Shown here piece by piece: positions 9,901-16,879 of a stretch of 53,147 nucleotides of DNA. Location: the NCBI GenBank assembly GCA_007695045.1, contig REEP01000088.1:1-53147 (forward strand), written 5' to 3'. The notes beneath the pieces were generated by a model. It searched no databases, had not been told where the DNA came from, and saw nothing but the letters and a program-made list of their open reading frames with translations. The translations under genes and the position numbers were made by a program. How positions within the stretch are numbered: the first letter of the stretch is position 1; each line of letters starts with the position of its first letter. The DNA comes from Rhodospirillales bacterium. Its GTDB lineage: Bacteria; Pseudomonadota; Alphaproteobacteria; Rhodospirillales; Defluviicoccaceae.

Positions 9901-10107
9901 GGAGGTCTTCAGGCTCGCCCCGTAGGGCTTTCACGCACCCAGTTCGAATACGCCCGCGAGCATGGCAAAGCATACTGGCTTTATGTCGTCGAGCATGCAG
10001 GGACCGACGGCGCGCGTCTGGTCCGGATTCAGGATCCGGCTGGCAGAGCACGCACGTTCACCTTCGATCATGGTTGGCTTGATATCGCCGACGTGGATGC
10101 CGAGTAA
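6934..10107 (+). CDS. Sacsin-like ATPase with C-terminal NO VEIN (DUF3883) domain
   Basis: A 1057-residue protein. The N-terminus is a sacsin/Hsp90-type ATP-binding domain: the N box FIFELLQNAEDA carries Asn45, then PFDEADVRGICGIGESTK and FGIGFKSVYAL follow near residue 105. The usual second ATP-binding Asp-x-Gly is replaced by HFGQPF, which may alter nucleotide use. The middle is long and helical. A very charged Gly/Glu/Lys linker spans about residues 830-910. The end is a NOV_C/DUF3883 domain with a PD-(D/E)xK-like trace: Asp in GYDLFEAG near 968 and CEVKA near 984. The architecture resembles plant NO VEIN, and DUF3883 proteins occur in bacterial restriction and defence loci. GTG 6934 follows aaggagg with good spacing. 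It stands alone, so a defence role is inference. Confidence 0.85.
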   Translation: MTCNYDAIRRDNERRYGTDIGRIGPMLLADRYDDRTHFIFELLQNAEDALARRTGWQGPRSVRFHLTRDALQFGHFGQPFDEADVRGICGIGESTKDLTAIGRFGIGFKSVYALTDRPEIHSGREDFAIENFVWPITAPSRDRDADETVILIPLKFDDEATHEEVVAGLERLGASTLLFLREIEEVQWSVEGGRSGIYLRESEEIDRGVRRVTVIGHEREEAEVDEEWLIFSRPVLHDGRSVGHVEIAFSIVRDEKSKTESLRALGRSPLVVYFPTVVETHLGFLIQGPYRTTPSRDNVPQRDPWNQGLIGETASLLAEALRWLRDHNLLDTTALRCLPIEPTKFADGTMFAPMFAATKEALISDPLLPCLEEVYMPASRARLARTQEVRELFAPAQLAALFDEEQELHWLTGEITQDRSPELRRYVMQELGVPEVTAESIVARLDKDFLEAQPDDWIRSLYGFLSGQRALRRQLMEVPLIRLEDGSHVPVRANGQSQAFLPSTIRTGFPTVRAAVCSSDAAREFLQSLGLTEPDPVDDVIWNVLPKYEQDKLSVSSVDYDSDLQRMLTAFATDSKVQKDKLIAALRQTAFVIAVDAGNGVKRFARPEEVYLATDRLKQLFAEVADVLLVDDSHGSLRGEEVRELLEACGAVRYLRPIPSAILSWEEREKLRAQAGHPETSGYNDRVADWTLNGLKELLSALPHLETEERGKKAGALWEELSHLEERRGKGIFTGEYTWTHYGRYRATFDAGFVKELNERPWVPDGDGGLQSPSFVLFDSLGWKPNPFLQSKIRFRPPLIEELAREAGIEPAVLDLLKSLGVTSEAELRRRLKIEEPSPKEGDGGADKDVRSPDEEHEGKAGQGEGKGDEEKAGGHQGDGRGARRKGDNQDAEKAEDARPGSDGSPREGMDGRPHVFISYVGAHPDEEEPDPDGLDAAARMNLEAQAIDLILSQEPFWQRTPPNNPGYDLFEAGEDGSPARLCEVKAMKGGLQARPVGLSRTQFEYAREHGKAYWLYVVEHAGTDGARLVRIQDPAGRARTFTFDHGWLDIADVDAE

Positions 10108-10199
10108 GAATACCGAGCGGCGTATTTGTATGGCGAACATCGACATCACCTCGGTCGATGCCGCGCGCGCAGGCACCTGCACGGCGCTCGCCCGGGTCC

Positions 10200-10583
10200 T
10201 TAGTCTTCGAACACCATACCCGGCTGTTCAATCCACGGCGCGAGCGCGGCGGCAGCCAGCTTATCGAGCGGCAGGGCGCATGGATGGCGGTGGATCAGGA
10301 GGCGCTCAAGGACCCTCGGCGAGAGATAGGCGAGCCGGATGTAGCGGCTGACGAAGGGCAGGGTCACCTGCTCGGCTGACGCAATGTCGCTCAGGGTCGC
10401 GGCCTCGCCGCGTTCCAGGCGTCGGCGCCAGTCCCAGGCCCGGGCGATCGCGCGCAGCGTGCGCGGATCGGGCGTCGGCTCCTCGGTGGCATCGAGATCG
10501 GCCGGCGGTACGATTCGCGGCCGGCCGTTGCGACGCTTCACCTTGAGCGGGATGACGACGCGGATGGTGGAGGGAGTGGTCAT
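10200..10583 (-). CDS. Small helix-turn-helix protein of the recombinase operon (ParB-HTH-like)
   Basis: A 127-residue basic protein. Its centre, LSDIASAEQVTLPFVSRYIR followed by LAYLSPRVLERL, resembles the KorB/ParB helix-turn-helix in which a VSR..RL helix reads DNA and is followed by L.P. It is the last gene of the leftward mobility operon, and its ATG overlaps the recombinase stop (ATGA). A directionality or accessory DNA-binding role for the recombinase is plausible but inferred. Only 92 bases separate its end from the convergent ATPase gene, with no obvious terminator. Confidence 0.75.
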   Translation of the reverse strand: MTTPSTIRVVIPLKVKRRNGRPRIVPPADLDATEEPTPDPRTLRAIARAWDWRRRLERGEAATLSDIASAEQVTLPFVSRYIRLAYLSPRVLERLLIHRHPCALPLDKLAAAALAPWIEQPGMVFED

Positions 10584-11911
10584 GCGACGGCCTCCTCGGG
10601 CTTCGGCGCCAGCATCTCGCGCACCATGGTGCCGAGGCCGTCCGTGCGCAGATCGACGGCGAGGCCGTCGGCGGTCACGGTCACCCGTTCCACCAGCAGC
10701 TTCACGATGCGCGCCTGTTCGGCGGGAAACAGCGTGGACCAGACCTCGCTGAACCGGTCGACGGCGGCGACCACGTCGCGCTCCTCGACATCGGGCGCTT
10801 CCCGGCGCGCGGTGGTGACGGCCTGTGCGACGATCTCGGGCGTGCGCACGAGGCGGCGGATCTCCCGCACAACGGCGGTCTCGACCACATCGGCCGGCAG
10901 GCGCAGGGGTGCCGTCGTGCCGGCCGGCTTGCGCCCGCGGATCGCGTCCGTCGACACGTAATAGCGATAGAGCCGGCTGCCCTTCCTCGTGGAGGCGGGC
11001 GTCATCGCACGGCCGGTCTCGGTGAAGATGAGACCCCGCAGCAGCGCGGGCGTCCTGCTCCGCGTCACCGCCGCCCGGGCATAGCCGTTGGAGGCGAGGA
11101 TCGCCTGCACCTTGTCGAAGGTGTCGCGGTCGATGATCGCCTCGTGCTCGCCCGGATAGCTCGTGCCCTTGTGCACCGCCTCGCCGACATAGACGCGGTT
11201 GTTGATCAGCTTGTAGACGATGCCCTTGTCGAAGGGCTTGCCGCGCTTCGTGAGCCTCCCCTCGGCCTGCAGCTCGCGTACGACCAGGGTGACCGAGCCG
11301 AGGTGGATGAAGCGCTCGAAGACGTGGCGCACCAGGGCCGCCTCGGCCTCGTTGACGACGAGCTTCCGGTCTTGCACGTCGTAGCCGAGCGGCACGAACC
11401 CACCCATCCACATGCCGCGCTTGCGCGAGGCGGCGAACTTGTCGCGGATGCGCTCGCCGATCACCTCGCGCTCGAACTGGGCGAAGGACAAGAGGATGTT
11501 GAGCGTCAGCCGCCCCATCGACGTCGTGGTGTTGAAGGACTGGGTGACGGAGACGAAGGTGACACCGCAGCGGTCGAACACCTCGACCAGCTTGGCGAAA
11601 TCCATCAGCGACCGGGAGAGCCGGTCGATCTTGTAGACCACCACCACGTCGATGAGGCCGGCCTCGATAACGGCGAGCAGCCGCTTCAGCGCCGGCCGCT
11701 CCAGGGTGCCGCCCGAGAAGCCGCCGTCGTCGTAGCGGTCGCGGAGCAGCACCCAACCCTCCGCCTTCTGGCTCGCGGTGTACGCCTCGCAGGCCTCGCG
11801 CTGTGCGTCGAGGCTGTTGAACTCCTGCTCCAGGCCCTCCTCCGAGGATTTGCGCGTGTAGATGGCGCAGCGCTGGCGGCGGGGCGTGGCGAGCGTCGAC
11901 GAATCCCTCAT
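10580..11911 (-). CDS. Serine recombinase (large resolvase/invertase family)
   Basis: A 443-residue site-specific recombinase. The N-terminal resolvase domain has AIYTRKSSEEGLEQEFNSLD with the probable catalytic Ser22 in the Y-x-R-x-S motif, then VVVYKIDRLSRSLMDF and LLSFAQFEREVIGERIRDK. A Recombinase domain (GYDVQDRKLVVNEAEAALV) and a distal region (ALLRGLIFTETGRAMTP) follow. That region corresponds to the zinc ribbon of relatives but lacks its cysteines. The start at 11911 overlaps the DUF2924 stop (ATGA); the open frame extends upstream only within the DUF2924 gene. It may be the integrase of the element that continues to the right: no other integrase is in the window and phage early genes follow within 5 kb. 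Confidence 0.93.
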   Translation of the reverse strand: MRDSSTLATPRRQRCAIYTRKSSEEGLEQEFNSLDAQREACEAYTASQKAEGWVLLRDRYDDGGFSGGTLERPALKRLLAVIEAGLIDVVVVYKIDRLSRSLMDFAKLVEVFDRCGVTFVSVTQSFNTTTSMGRLTLNILLSFAQFEREVIGERIRDKFAASRKRGMWMGGFVPLGYDVQDRKLVVNEAEAALVRHVFERFIHLGSVTLVVRELQAEGRLTKRGKPFDKGIVYKLINNRVYVGEAVHKGTSYPGEHEAIIDRDTFDKVQAILASNGYARAAVTRSRTPALLRGLIFTETGRAMTPASTRKGSRLYRYYVSTDAIRGRKPAGTTAPLRLPADVVETAVVREIRRLVRTPEIVAQAVTTARREAPDVEERDVVAAVDRFSEVWSTLFPAEQARIVKLLVERVTVTADGLAVDLRTDGLGTMVREMLAPKPEEAVA

Positions 11912-12429
11912 CGCTCGCCCCGCTTGATCTCGCGGAGGCCGAAGAAGCGCCAGCCGTTCCAGCGCGTGCCGGCGATCGCGCGGGCGATTGCCGAGAGAGA
12001 CTTGTACTTGCGTCCCTCCCATTCGAACCCGTCGCGCAGAACCGTGACCGTGTGCTCGACGCCGTTCCATTCCCGGACCAGCCGCGTGCCTGCGACCGGC
12101 ATCCGCGATTCGCGGAGCATCGCCTTGCGTCCCGATTTGCCCTGCAGCTCGTCGGCCAGGGCGTCGAGCAGCCGGACCGTCTCTCGGGGCGGGCCGCCGT
12201 AGGCCAGCTCCTGGATGCGGTAGGCGAGCCTCAGTTCCAGGAAGGGCCGGCTGTTGTTGGGGGCGTCCGCCCCGAACAGGCGCTGCCATTCGGCCTTGAG
12301 GTCAGCGACGCTCATCGTCCTGATGGCCGCCAGCCTGGCCAGGACCGTCGCGTCGCGGCTTTCGTCGTCGCCCGGGCGCGGCGGTGCCGAAGCGCTTGTT
12401 TTTGCTACTGAACTTCGTCCCATCATCAT
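11908..12429 (-). CDS. DUF2924 family protein, recombinase partner
   Basis: A 173-residue basic protein. The DUF2924 pattern is clear: LKAEWQRLFG, RPFLELRLAYRIQELAYG, GTRLVREWNGVEHTVTVL and the ending FEWEGRKYKSLSAIARAIAG-TRWNGWRFFGL. Such genes very often precede this type of serine recombinase in alphaproteobacteria, and here they are coupled by a 4-base overlap. The function is unknown; the last 50 residues resemble a small DNA-binding fold. It starts at the first of three consecutive ATG codons, after ggaaagg. Confidence 0.88.
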   Translation of the reverse strand: MMMGRSSVAKTSASAPPRPGDDESRDATVLARLAAIRTMSVADLKAEWQRLFGADAPNNSRPFLELRLAYRIQELAYGGPPRETVRLLDALADELQGKSGRKAMLRESRMPVAGTRLVREWNGVEHTVTVLRDGFEWEGRKYKSLSAIARAIAGTRWNGWRFFGLREIKRGER

Positions 12430-12596
12430 GCCTTTCCACTCTTTCGTGTGTTGGCATGACGGCGTTGGTCAGGCGGGAAGTCGAGGCAACTGTCTCCGCA
12501 GTCTTCAGATAAAGAAGTTGACTTGGCCGTGTGGAGACGAACGAGCCCCAGGCCCAGGATGCGCCCGACTTCCGCGATGCGCTCGTTCGGCGTCAT
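12426..12596 (-). CDS. Small conserved protein at the head of the recombinase operon
   Basis: A 56-residue protein starting MTPNERIAEVGRILGLGLVR and rich in Ser and Lys after that. Small proteins with the same ERIAEVG.IL..GL.RL opening occur upstream of DUF2924-recombinase pairs, as far as I recall. Its TGA overlaps the DUF2924 ATG, which fits a coupled operon. The function is unknown. It is probably the first gene of the leftward transcript, whose promoter should lie in 12600-12890. Confidence 0.65.
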   Translation of the reverse strand: MTPNERIAEVGRILGLGLVRLHTAKSTSLSEDCGDSCLDFPPDQRRHANTRKSGKA

Positions 12597-12799
12597 CCGT
12601 TCAGGAGCGATGGCGTTGGGGCCTGCAAGGCTCGCGTGCATGTAATGGAGACCGTCCGCAAAGCGATGTCGATGGCGGGACGGTAGGGGTGGATTTCGAG
12701 AAACAGAAGTAAATTCAATAGCTTATCGCAGACGCGCGCAAACAAAGGAAACCGCGCGCACCTTCTCGCACGTAAGCGATTGACTCTCGCGTTCGGCGA

Positions 12800-12814
12800 G
12801 AACAAAAATAGAAC
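12800..12814 (+). promoter_or_regulatory. Candidate LexA (SOS) box between the recombinase operon and the ATPase-kinase operon
   Basis: The sequence GAAC-aaaaata-GAAC is an exact match to the alphaproteobacterial LexA consensus GAAC-N7-GAAC (GTTC-N7-GTTC on the other strand), including the common AT-rich spacer. It lies 76 bases before the ATPase start and about 200 bases before the leftward operon, so it could control either. No other gene lies between. The rest of 12597-12889 is non-coding and somewhat AT-richer than its surroundings. Binding is inferred from the motif only. Confidence 0.6.
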
Positions 12815-12889
12815 CCGGCTTCGCCGGATGGTCACACCGGCGCGCAAAGCTACACACCGGTTGGACCAGTCCGAGCGAAGGAAAAGGGG

Positions 12890-14821
12890 ATGAACGAACT
12901 CCCAGGGGGCGATGCTGCCGCAAGCGAGAACGATCACGACGGCCGCCGGCCGCACCACCGCATCCTGAACCTGGAGGTGGCAGGCGGGTTTCTCGACGGC
13001 ACGCGGCTGGAGTTCACCGACGGACTCAACTGCATCATCGGCGGCCGCGGCACCGGCAAGACCACGGTCCTCGAGTTCATCCGCTACATCCTCGGCATGA
13101 TGCCAGATCCCGCCGACAGCCGGCCGCGTGCCAAGGCCATCGAAGGCCACGTGCGCGGCAATCTCGGCAGCGGCACGATCTACCTCGATGTCGAGACCAA
13201 GCACGGCACCCGGTATCGCGCCGAACGGCCATGGGGCGATGACGTCCAGGTCCTGGACAGCGACGGCGATCCCATTCCCGTGTCGCTCGACCGCGATCTC
13301 GTGTTCAAGGCCGACATCTACAGTCAGAACGAGATCGAGGAGATTGCGACCAATCCGCGGTTCCAGCTCTCGCTGATCGACAAGTTCGCCGAGGAGGCGA
13401 TCCGCGCGGCCAGCGCCGAGATTCAGAAGGCCAAGCGCGCCATCCAGCAGAGCGCTACCGATCTCCGGCATCTCGACCAGCGCATCCGCGAGCTTCAGGA
13501 CGTGGTCCCGGAGATCGAGGTCGTTGGCAAGCGCCTTCAGGAAATGCAGGTGGTCGAGGGCGCGGACGCGCAGCTGATCAACGCCGCCCACGCACACAAG
13601 GCGCTGCGGACCCGGGAGACCGAGGCTGTCACCGATCTCCGCCGGGCGGTCGGGACAGCCGGCGCAAGCTTTCGACGCTTTGCCGATTCGGTCGCAGAGG
13701 ATTGCGCGAGCGCCATTGCCGACGGATTCCGCGAGGGGCCGAATGGCGACCTGTTCGAGGAGATGGAGACCGCCGTCGAGGAGTTCGTCAGCGTATTCCG
13801 TGACGCCGTGCCGAAGGTCGAGAGCCGCTGCAGCGCTCTCACGTCGCGCCTCGACGACGTGGCGCAGCGGCTTGCGGCGGCGCATGCCCGGCAGGAGCAG
13901 CAATATCGCGAGGTCATCGCCCGCTCGGCACAGGAGCAGCAGCGGGCGGCCGAGCGGGCGAAGCTGCAGCAGCGGCATCTCGCGCTGACCAAGGCGCGGC
14001 ACGAGCTCGATGGCCTGCGCCAGAAGCGGAAGGCGCTGGAGGCCAGCCATCGCCAGATGAACACGAAGCTGTCAGAGCTGCGCGACCGGCGCTTCGGGCT
14101 GCGCAAGGAAGTGGCCGAACGGCTCTCCGCCGCGCTCGGGCCGACCATCCGGGTATCCATCACCCAGTCTGGCGATCGTTCCGGCTACGAGGACCTGCTG
14201 AAGGACATGCTCAAGGGGAGCGGCCTTCAGTACAACCGCATCGTCGCGCGCCTCGTCGAGAGCGTGTCGCCGGAGGAGCTGTCGCGGATCGTCCGCAAGG
14301 GCGATGCCGCACGCCTCGCCGAGGATGGCGGGATCGCCGAGGACCAGGCGCTCCGCATCGTTACCCACCTCCAGGATGGCGACGATACGGCCAGGCTGGA
14401 GACAATCGATCTGGAGGACGAGCCGCTGATCGCGCTCAAGGACGGCGCCGACTTCAAGAACTCGGCGGACCTGTCCACGGGCCAGCGCTGCACCGTCATC
14501 CTGCCGATCCTGCTGCTCGAAAGCGAGCGGCCGCTGCTGATCGATCAGCCCGAGGACAATCTCGACAACGCCTTCGTCTACCACGCCATCGTCAAGAGCC
14601 TGCGCGAGGTGAAGGCCAGCCGGCAGCTCATCTTCGTGACCCACAACCCGAACATCCCCGTCCTGGGCGAGGCGGAAAGGGTGTTCGTCTTCACCTCCGA
14701 TGGCCGGCGCGGCGCCGTCTCCCACGTGGGAACGGTGGATGCCGTGAAGGAGCAGATCGAACATCTGCTCGAAGGCGGCAAGGAAGCCTTCGTCCTCCGC
14801 ATGCAGAAATACGGCCACTGA
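12890..14821 (+). CDS. SMC/Rad50-like ATPase, first gene of the ATPase-kinase-regulator operon
   Basis: A 643-residue ABC-type ATPase. Walker A is GGRGTGKT (residues 51-58) in a RecF/Rad50-like setting; the signature is LSTGQRC near residue 527, Walker B is PLLIDQPEDN near 549, and the switch-loop histidine is in FVTHN near 581. Between them, about residues 150-400, is a helical, Glu/Arg/Gln-rich coiled-coil segment, short for an SMC. No nuclease or PHP domain is visible. Relatives sense or process DNA ends, and similar ATPases act in phage defence (Lamassu, RloC, TrlF). It is followed 10 bases later by a histidine kinase gene, which is unusual and suggests that ATPase sensing feeds a phosphorelay. 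ATG 12890 has aaggaaaagggg upstream. Confidence 0.88.
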   Translation: MNELPGGDAAASENDHDGRRPHHRILNLEVAGGFLDGTRLEFTDGLNCIIGGRGTGKTTVLEFIRYILGMMPDPADSRPRAKAIEGHVRGNLGSGTIYLDVETKHGTRYRAERPWGDDVQVLDSDGDPIPVSLDRDLVFKADIYSQNEIEEIATNPRFQLSLIDKFAEEAIRAASAEIQKAKRAIQQSATDLRHLDQRIRELQDVVPEIEVVGKRLQEMQVVEGADAQLINAAHAHKALRTRETEAVTDLRRAVGTAGASFRRFADSVAEDCASAIADGFREGPNGDLFEEMETAVEEFVSVFRDAVPKVESRCSALTSRLDDVAQRLAAAHARQEQQYREVIARSAQEQQRAAERAKLQQRHLALTKARHELDGLRQKRKALEASHRQMNTKLSELRDRRFGLRKEVAERLSAALGPTIRVSITQSGDRSGYEDLLKDMLKGSGLQYNRIVARLVESVSPEELSRIVRKGDAARLAEDGGIAEDQALRIVTHLQDGDDTARLETIDLEDEPLIALKDGADFKNSADLSTGQRCTVILPILLLESERPLLIDQPEDNLDNAFVYHAIVKSLREVKASRQLIFVTHNPNIPVLGEAERVFVFTSDGRRGAVSHVGTVDAVKEQIEHLLEGGKEAFVLRMQKYGH

Positions 14822-14831
14822 GGCGGCCGCA

Positions 14832-15956
14832 ATGACGGAGGAGGAAGAGCAGACCCTGCTCGGGGATCTCGACGCGGACGACTGGAGCACGGTCCGGGAA
14901 GCCATAGAGCAGGCGGGAGACTGGCTCCGCACGCAGCATGTCGACGACCTCCTGAGGTCGGAGCTCGCGTCCCGCCTCCTGCGCCTGTCGTCCCATCCCA
15001 AGTGGGAGGTCCGCAAGGCCGTCGCCCACGCCGTGCTCTTCCTCCGTCACGATGCCTTTCCCGCGGTGATCGCGCGGATCGTCGAGGATGAAAACGCCTG
15101 GGTCCGGGAGGCAGCGCGGAAGACCCTGCAGCGGCGCAGCGAACTCAGCCGGGCCGACATTCATGGCGACTGCCGCGGCGACACGATCCTTGGCCTCCTC
15201 TCCGCCCTGGAGGCCCGCTACGGGCTGCGCGCCCGGCGGGCGGCGCTCAATGTCGCCGACCATCTCCACCACCGCTTCGTGCGCGAGGCCTACCACGAGA
15301 TCGTTCGGATCATCTCGCCGCTCGATGCCTCGCTCCTCAACCTGGAAAAGGAGCTCCAGGGCATACCGGGTGTCCCCGACCGCACGCTTCTGCATGCGCG
15401 CCGGGCCCAGGCGCGCGTGCGGCTGATCACCGAATTCCTGGACAACCTCCGGGCGTTCACGACCGAGGCGCCAGCCGAGTTTGCCTTGGAGGCTCTGGTC
15501 CCCATCGTGAAGGAGGCCGCCGAGCTTGCGCTCAGCCACGTCGACCTTCCCACCGCCGGCATCGACGTGCACCAGGAGGTCGAAGCCTCGTTGAACCTGG
15601 AAGCGAACCGCTCGCGCCTGCTCCAGGCCCTCATCAACATCATCGTGAACGCCGTCGAGGCCTGCTCAAACCAGCCGCGCCGCGGCGTGCTGATCATCTC
15701 CGCCACCCCGCAGACGGATACGCATATCAAGATCACGGTCGCCGACAACGGCTGCGGCATGAGCGAGGAGGCGCTGCGCGACTGCGTTCTGCTCTACAGC
15801 TCGGGCAAGGCCAACGGGATGGGCTTCGGCCTTCCGCTGGCAAAGAAGATCATCGAGATCGACCATCAAGGAACGCTGTCGATCGAGAGCCGCGACGGCG
15901 TGGGCACCACTGTGACGGTGATCCTGCCCGTAGAGCAGGCGCGTTCGGAGGACTGA
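14832..15956 (+). CDS. HEAT-repeat histidine kinase
   Basis: A 374-residue cytoplasmic protein without membrane helices. Residues about 35-105 form HEAT-like repeats (HPKWEVRKAVAHAVLFLRHD and the next repeat NAWVREAARKTLQRRSE), probably the sensing part. The dimerisation helix carries the candidate phospho-acceptor His155 in YHEIVRIISPL, resembling the H box. The ATP-binding part is complete: the N box LLQALINIIVNAVEA (residues 264-277), the G1 box VADNGCGM (303-310) and SSGKANGMGFGL (323-334). The next gene, 5 bases away, is a response regulator, so this is a dedicated two-component pair. The missing periplasmic or PAS sensor suggests that the SMC-like ATPase or an internal ligand supplies the signal. 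Confidence 0.85.
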   Translation: MTEEEEQTLLGDLDADDWSTVREAIEQAGDWLRTQHVDDLLRSELASRLLRLSSHPKWEVRKAVAHAVLFLRHDAFPAVIARIVEDENAWVREAARKTLQRRSELSRADIHGDCRGDTILGLLSALEARYGLRARRAALNVADHLHHRFVREAYHEIVRIISPLDASLLNLEKELQGIPGVPDRTLLHARRAQARVRLITEFLDNLRAFTTEAPAEFALEALVPIVKEAAELALSHVDLPTAGIDVHQEVEASLNLEANRSRLLQALINIIVNAVEACSNQPRRGVLIISATPQTDTHIKITVADNGCGMSEEALRDCVLLYSSGKANGMGFGLPLAKKIIEIDHQGTLSIESRDGVGTTVTVILPVEQARSED

Positions 15957-15961
15957 CTCCG

Positions 15962-16738
15962 ATGGCCGATCGTCATATCGCTCTCATCGTGGAGGATGAA
16001 CCGGAGATGGCCGCCGAGCTTGCCGATCTCCTGCGGTCCTTCGGGCACGATCACCTGCATGCCGAAACCCTCGCCGATGCCAGAGCGTGCCTCGATGAAG
16101 GCGGCTTCTGCTACGTGCTGCTCGATCTGCAGATCAAGGCGGACGGTCAGTCGATCAAGCCGAGGGTGGAATCGGGCATGTCGCTTCTGCTCGAGATACG
16201 CAAGCGCTTCCCCCACCGCAGCGCCAACGACATGCATCTCGTGCCAGTGCTCGTGATCAGCGGGCACGGCAAGGAACCGAAGAACATCATCGGCGCATTC
16301 AAGGACGGCATCAACGACTTCATCATGAAGCCGCTGAGCATCGACGGCCAGGACGTCGGCGCCAAGATCCGCCGCTGCCTGGAGCTCGCCGGCCGAAGCG
16401 ACCACGGCGCCTGTGACGAGTGCAATCATGCGGCCGCGGTGGGGCGGACCGACAAACCGCACAATGGTGCAGTCTTCTGGCACGCGCCCGACTACTCGGA
16501 GATCCGGTTGTGCGGTGAGCCGTTCTATTTCACGGGCGACGTCAATCGAGCGGTCATCCGCCTTCTCCATGAGGCGGCCGTGGCGGGACAGCCGTGGCAA
16601 TCGGGAAAGGCCACCCTGGCCGAGGCAGGTTCTCACGACGCCGAAGGGAAGATGAGCAACCTGTTCGGCGACCATCCCTGTTGGGGAAAGCTGCTGCTGT
16701 CCAATAAGCGTGGAAAGTACCGTCTAAAAACAGAGTAG
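15962..16738 (+). CDS. Response regulator with probable C-terminal winged helix
   Basis: A 258-residue protein. The receiver has all key residues: Glu11/Asp12 (VEDE), phospho-acceptor Asp55 (LLDLQ), Ser100 (VISGHG) and Lys123 (IMKPL). The receiver has an insert after Asp55 (about residues 58-70). A linker at 145-165 carries CDECNH, a possible partial metal site. The C-terminal part (about 168-258) ends LLLSNKRGKYRL, which looks like the last strands of a winged helix, so DNA binding is likely but not proven; it is not the standard OmpR or NarL type. As last gene of the operon it is probably the output for the HEAT kinase. It might act on phage or host promoters. Confidence 0.85.
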   Translation: MADRHIALIVEDEPEMAAELADLLRSFGHDHLHAETLADARACLDEGGFCYVLLDLQIKADGQSIKPRVESGMSLLLEIRKRFPHRSANDMHLVPVLVISGHGKEPKNIIGAFKDGINDFIMKPLSIDGQDVGAKIRRCLELAGRSDHGACDECNHAAAVGRTDKPHNGAVFWHAPDYSEIRLCGEPFYFTGDVNRAVIRLLHEAAVAGQPWQSGKATLAEAGSHDAEGKMSNLFGDHPCWGKLLLSNKRGKYRLKTE

Positions 16739-16773
16739 TTCCGCGCAAACCGATCCCCCGCTCGTCCCCCGCT

Positions 16774-16817
16774 GAGCCCCCGGCGGTCCGCTGACGAGCC
16801 CACGGCGGTCCCGACGA
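16774..16817 (+). repeat. Two imperfect 22-bp tandem repeats ahead of the early phage operon
   Basis: The units begin gagcccccggcggtcc and gagcccacggcggtcc, exactly 22 bases apart, and end about 60 bases before the AlpA/Xis-like gene. A 22-bp period (two helical turns) places both on one face of the DNA, as in binding sites for small Xis/AlpA proteins or a regulator. The regulator is not identified. Confidence 0.5.
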
Positions 16818-16879
16818 CAGCGTACCTCCCGCAAGTACATCCTCTCGCAGGTTTTCGTTGAAGGCCGAAGGAGAGGAGC

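Noticed and set aside
11912-12289. Longer recombinase starting at 12289.
   Set aside because: The extra 126 residues lie entirely inside the DUF2924 gene in another frame, and the family starts near ATG 11911, which is coupled to the DUF2924 stop.
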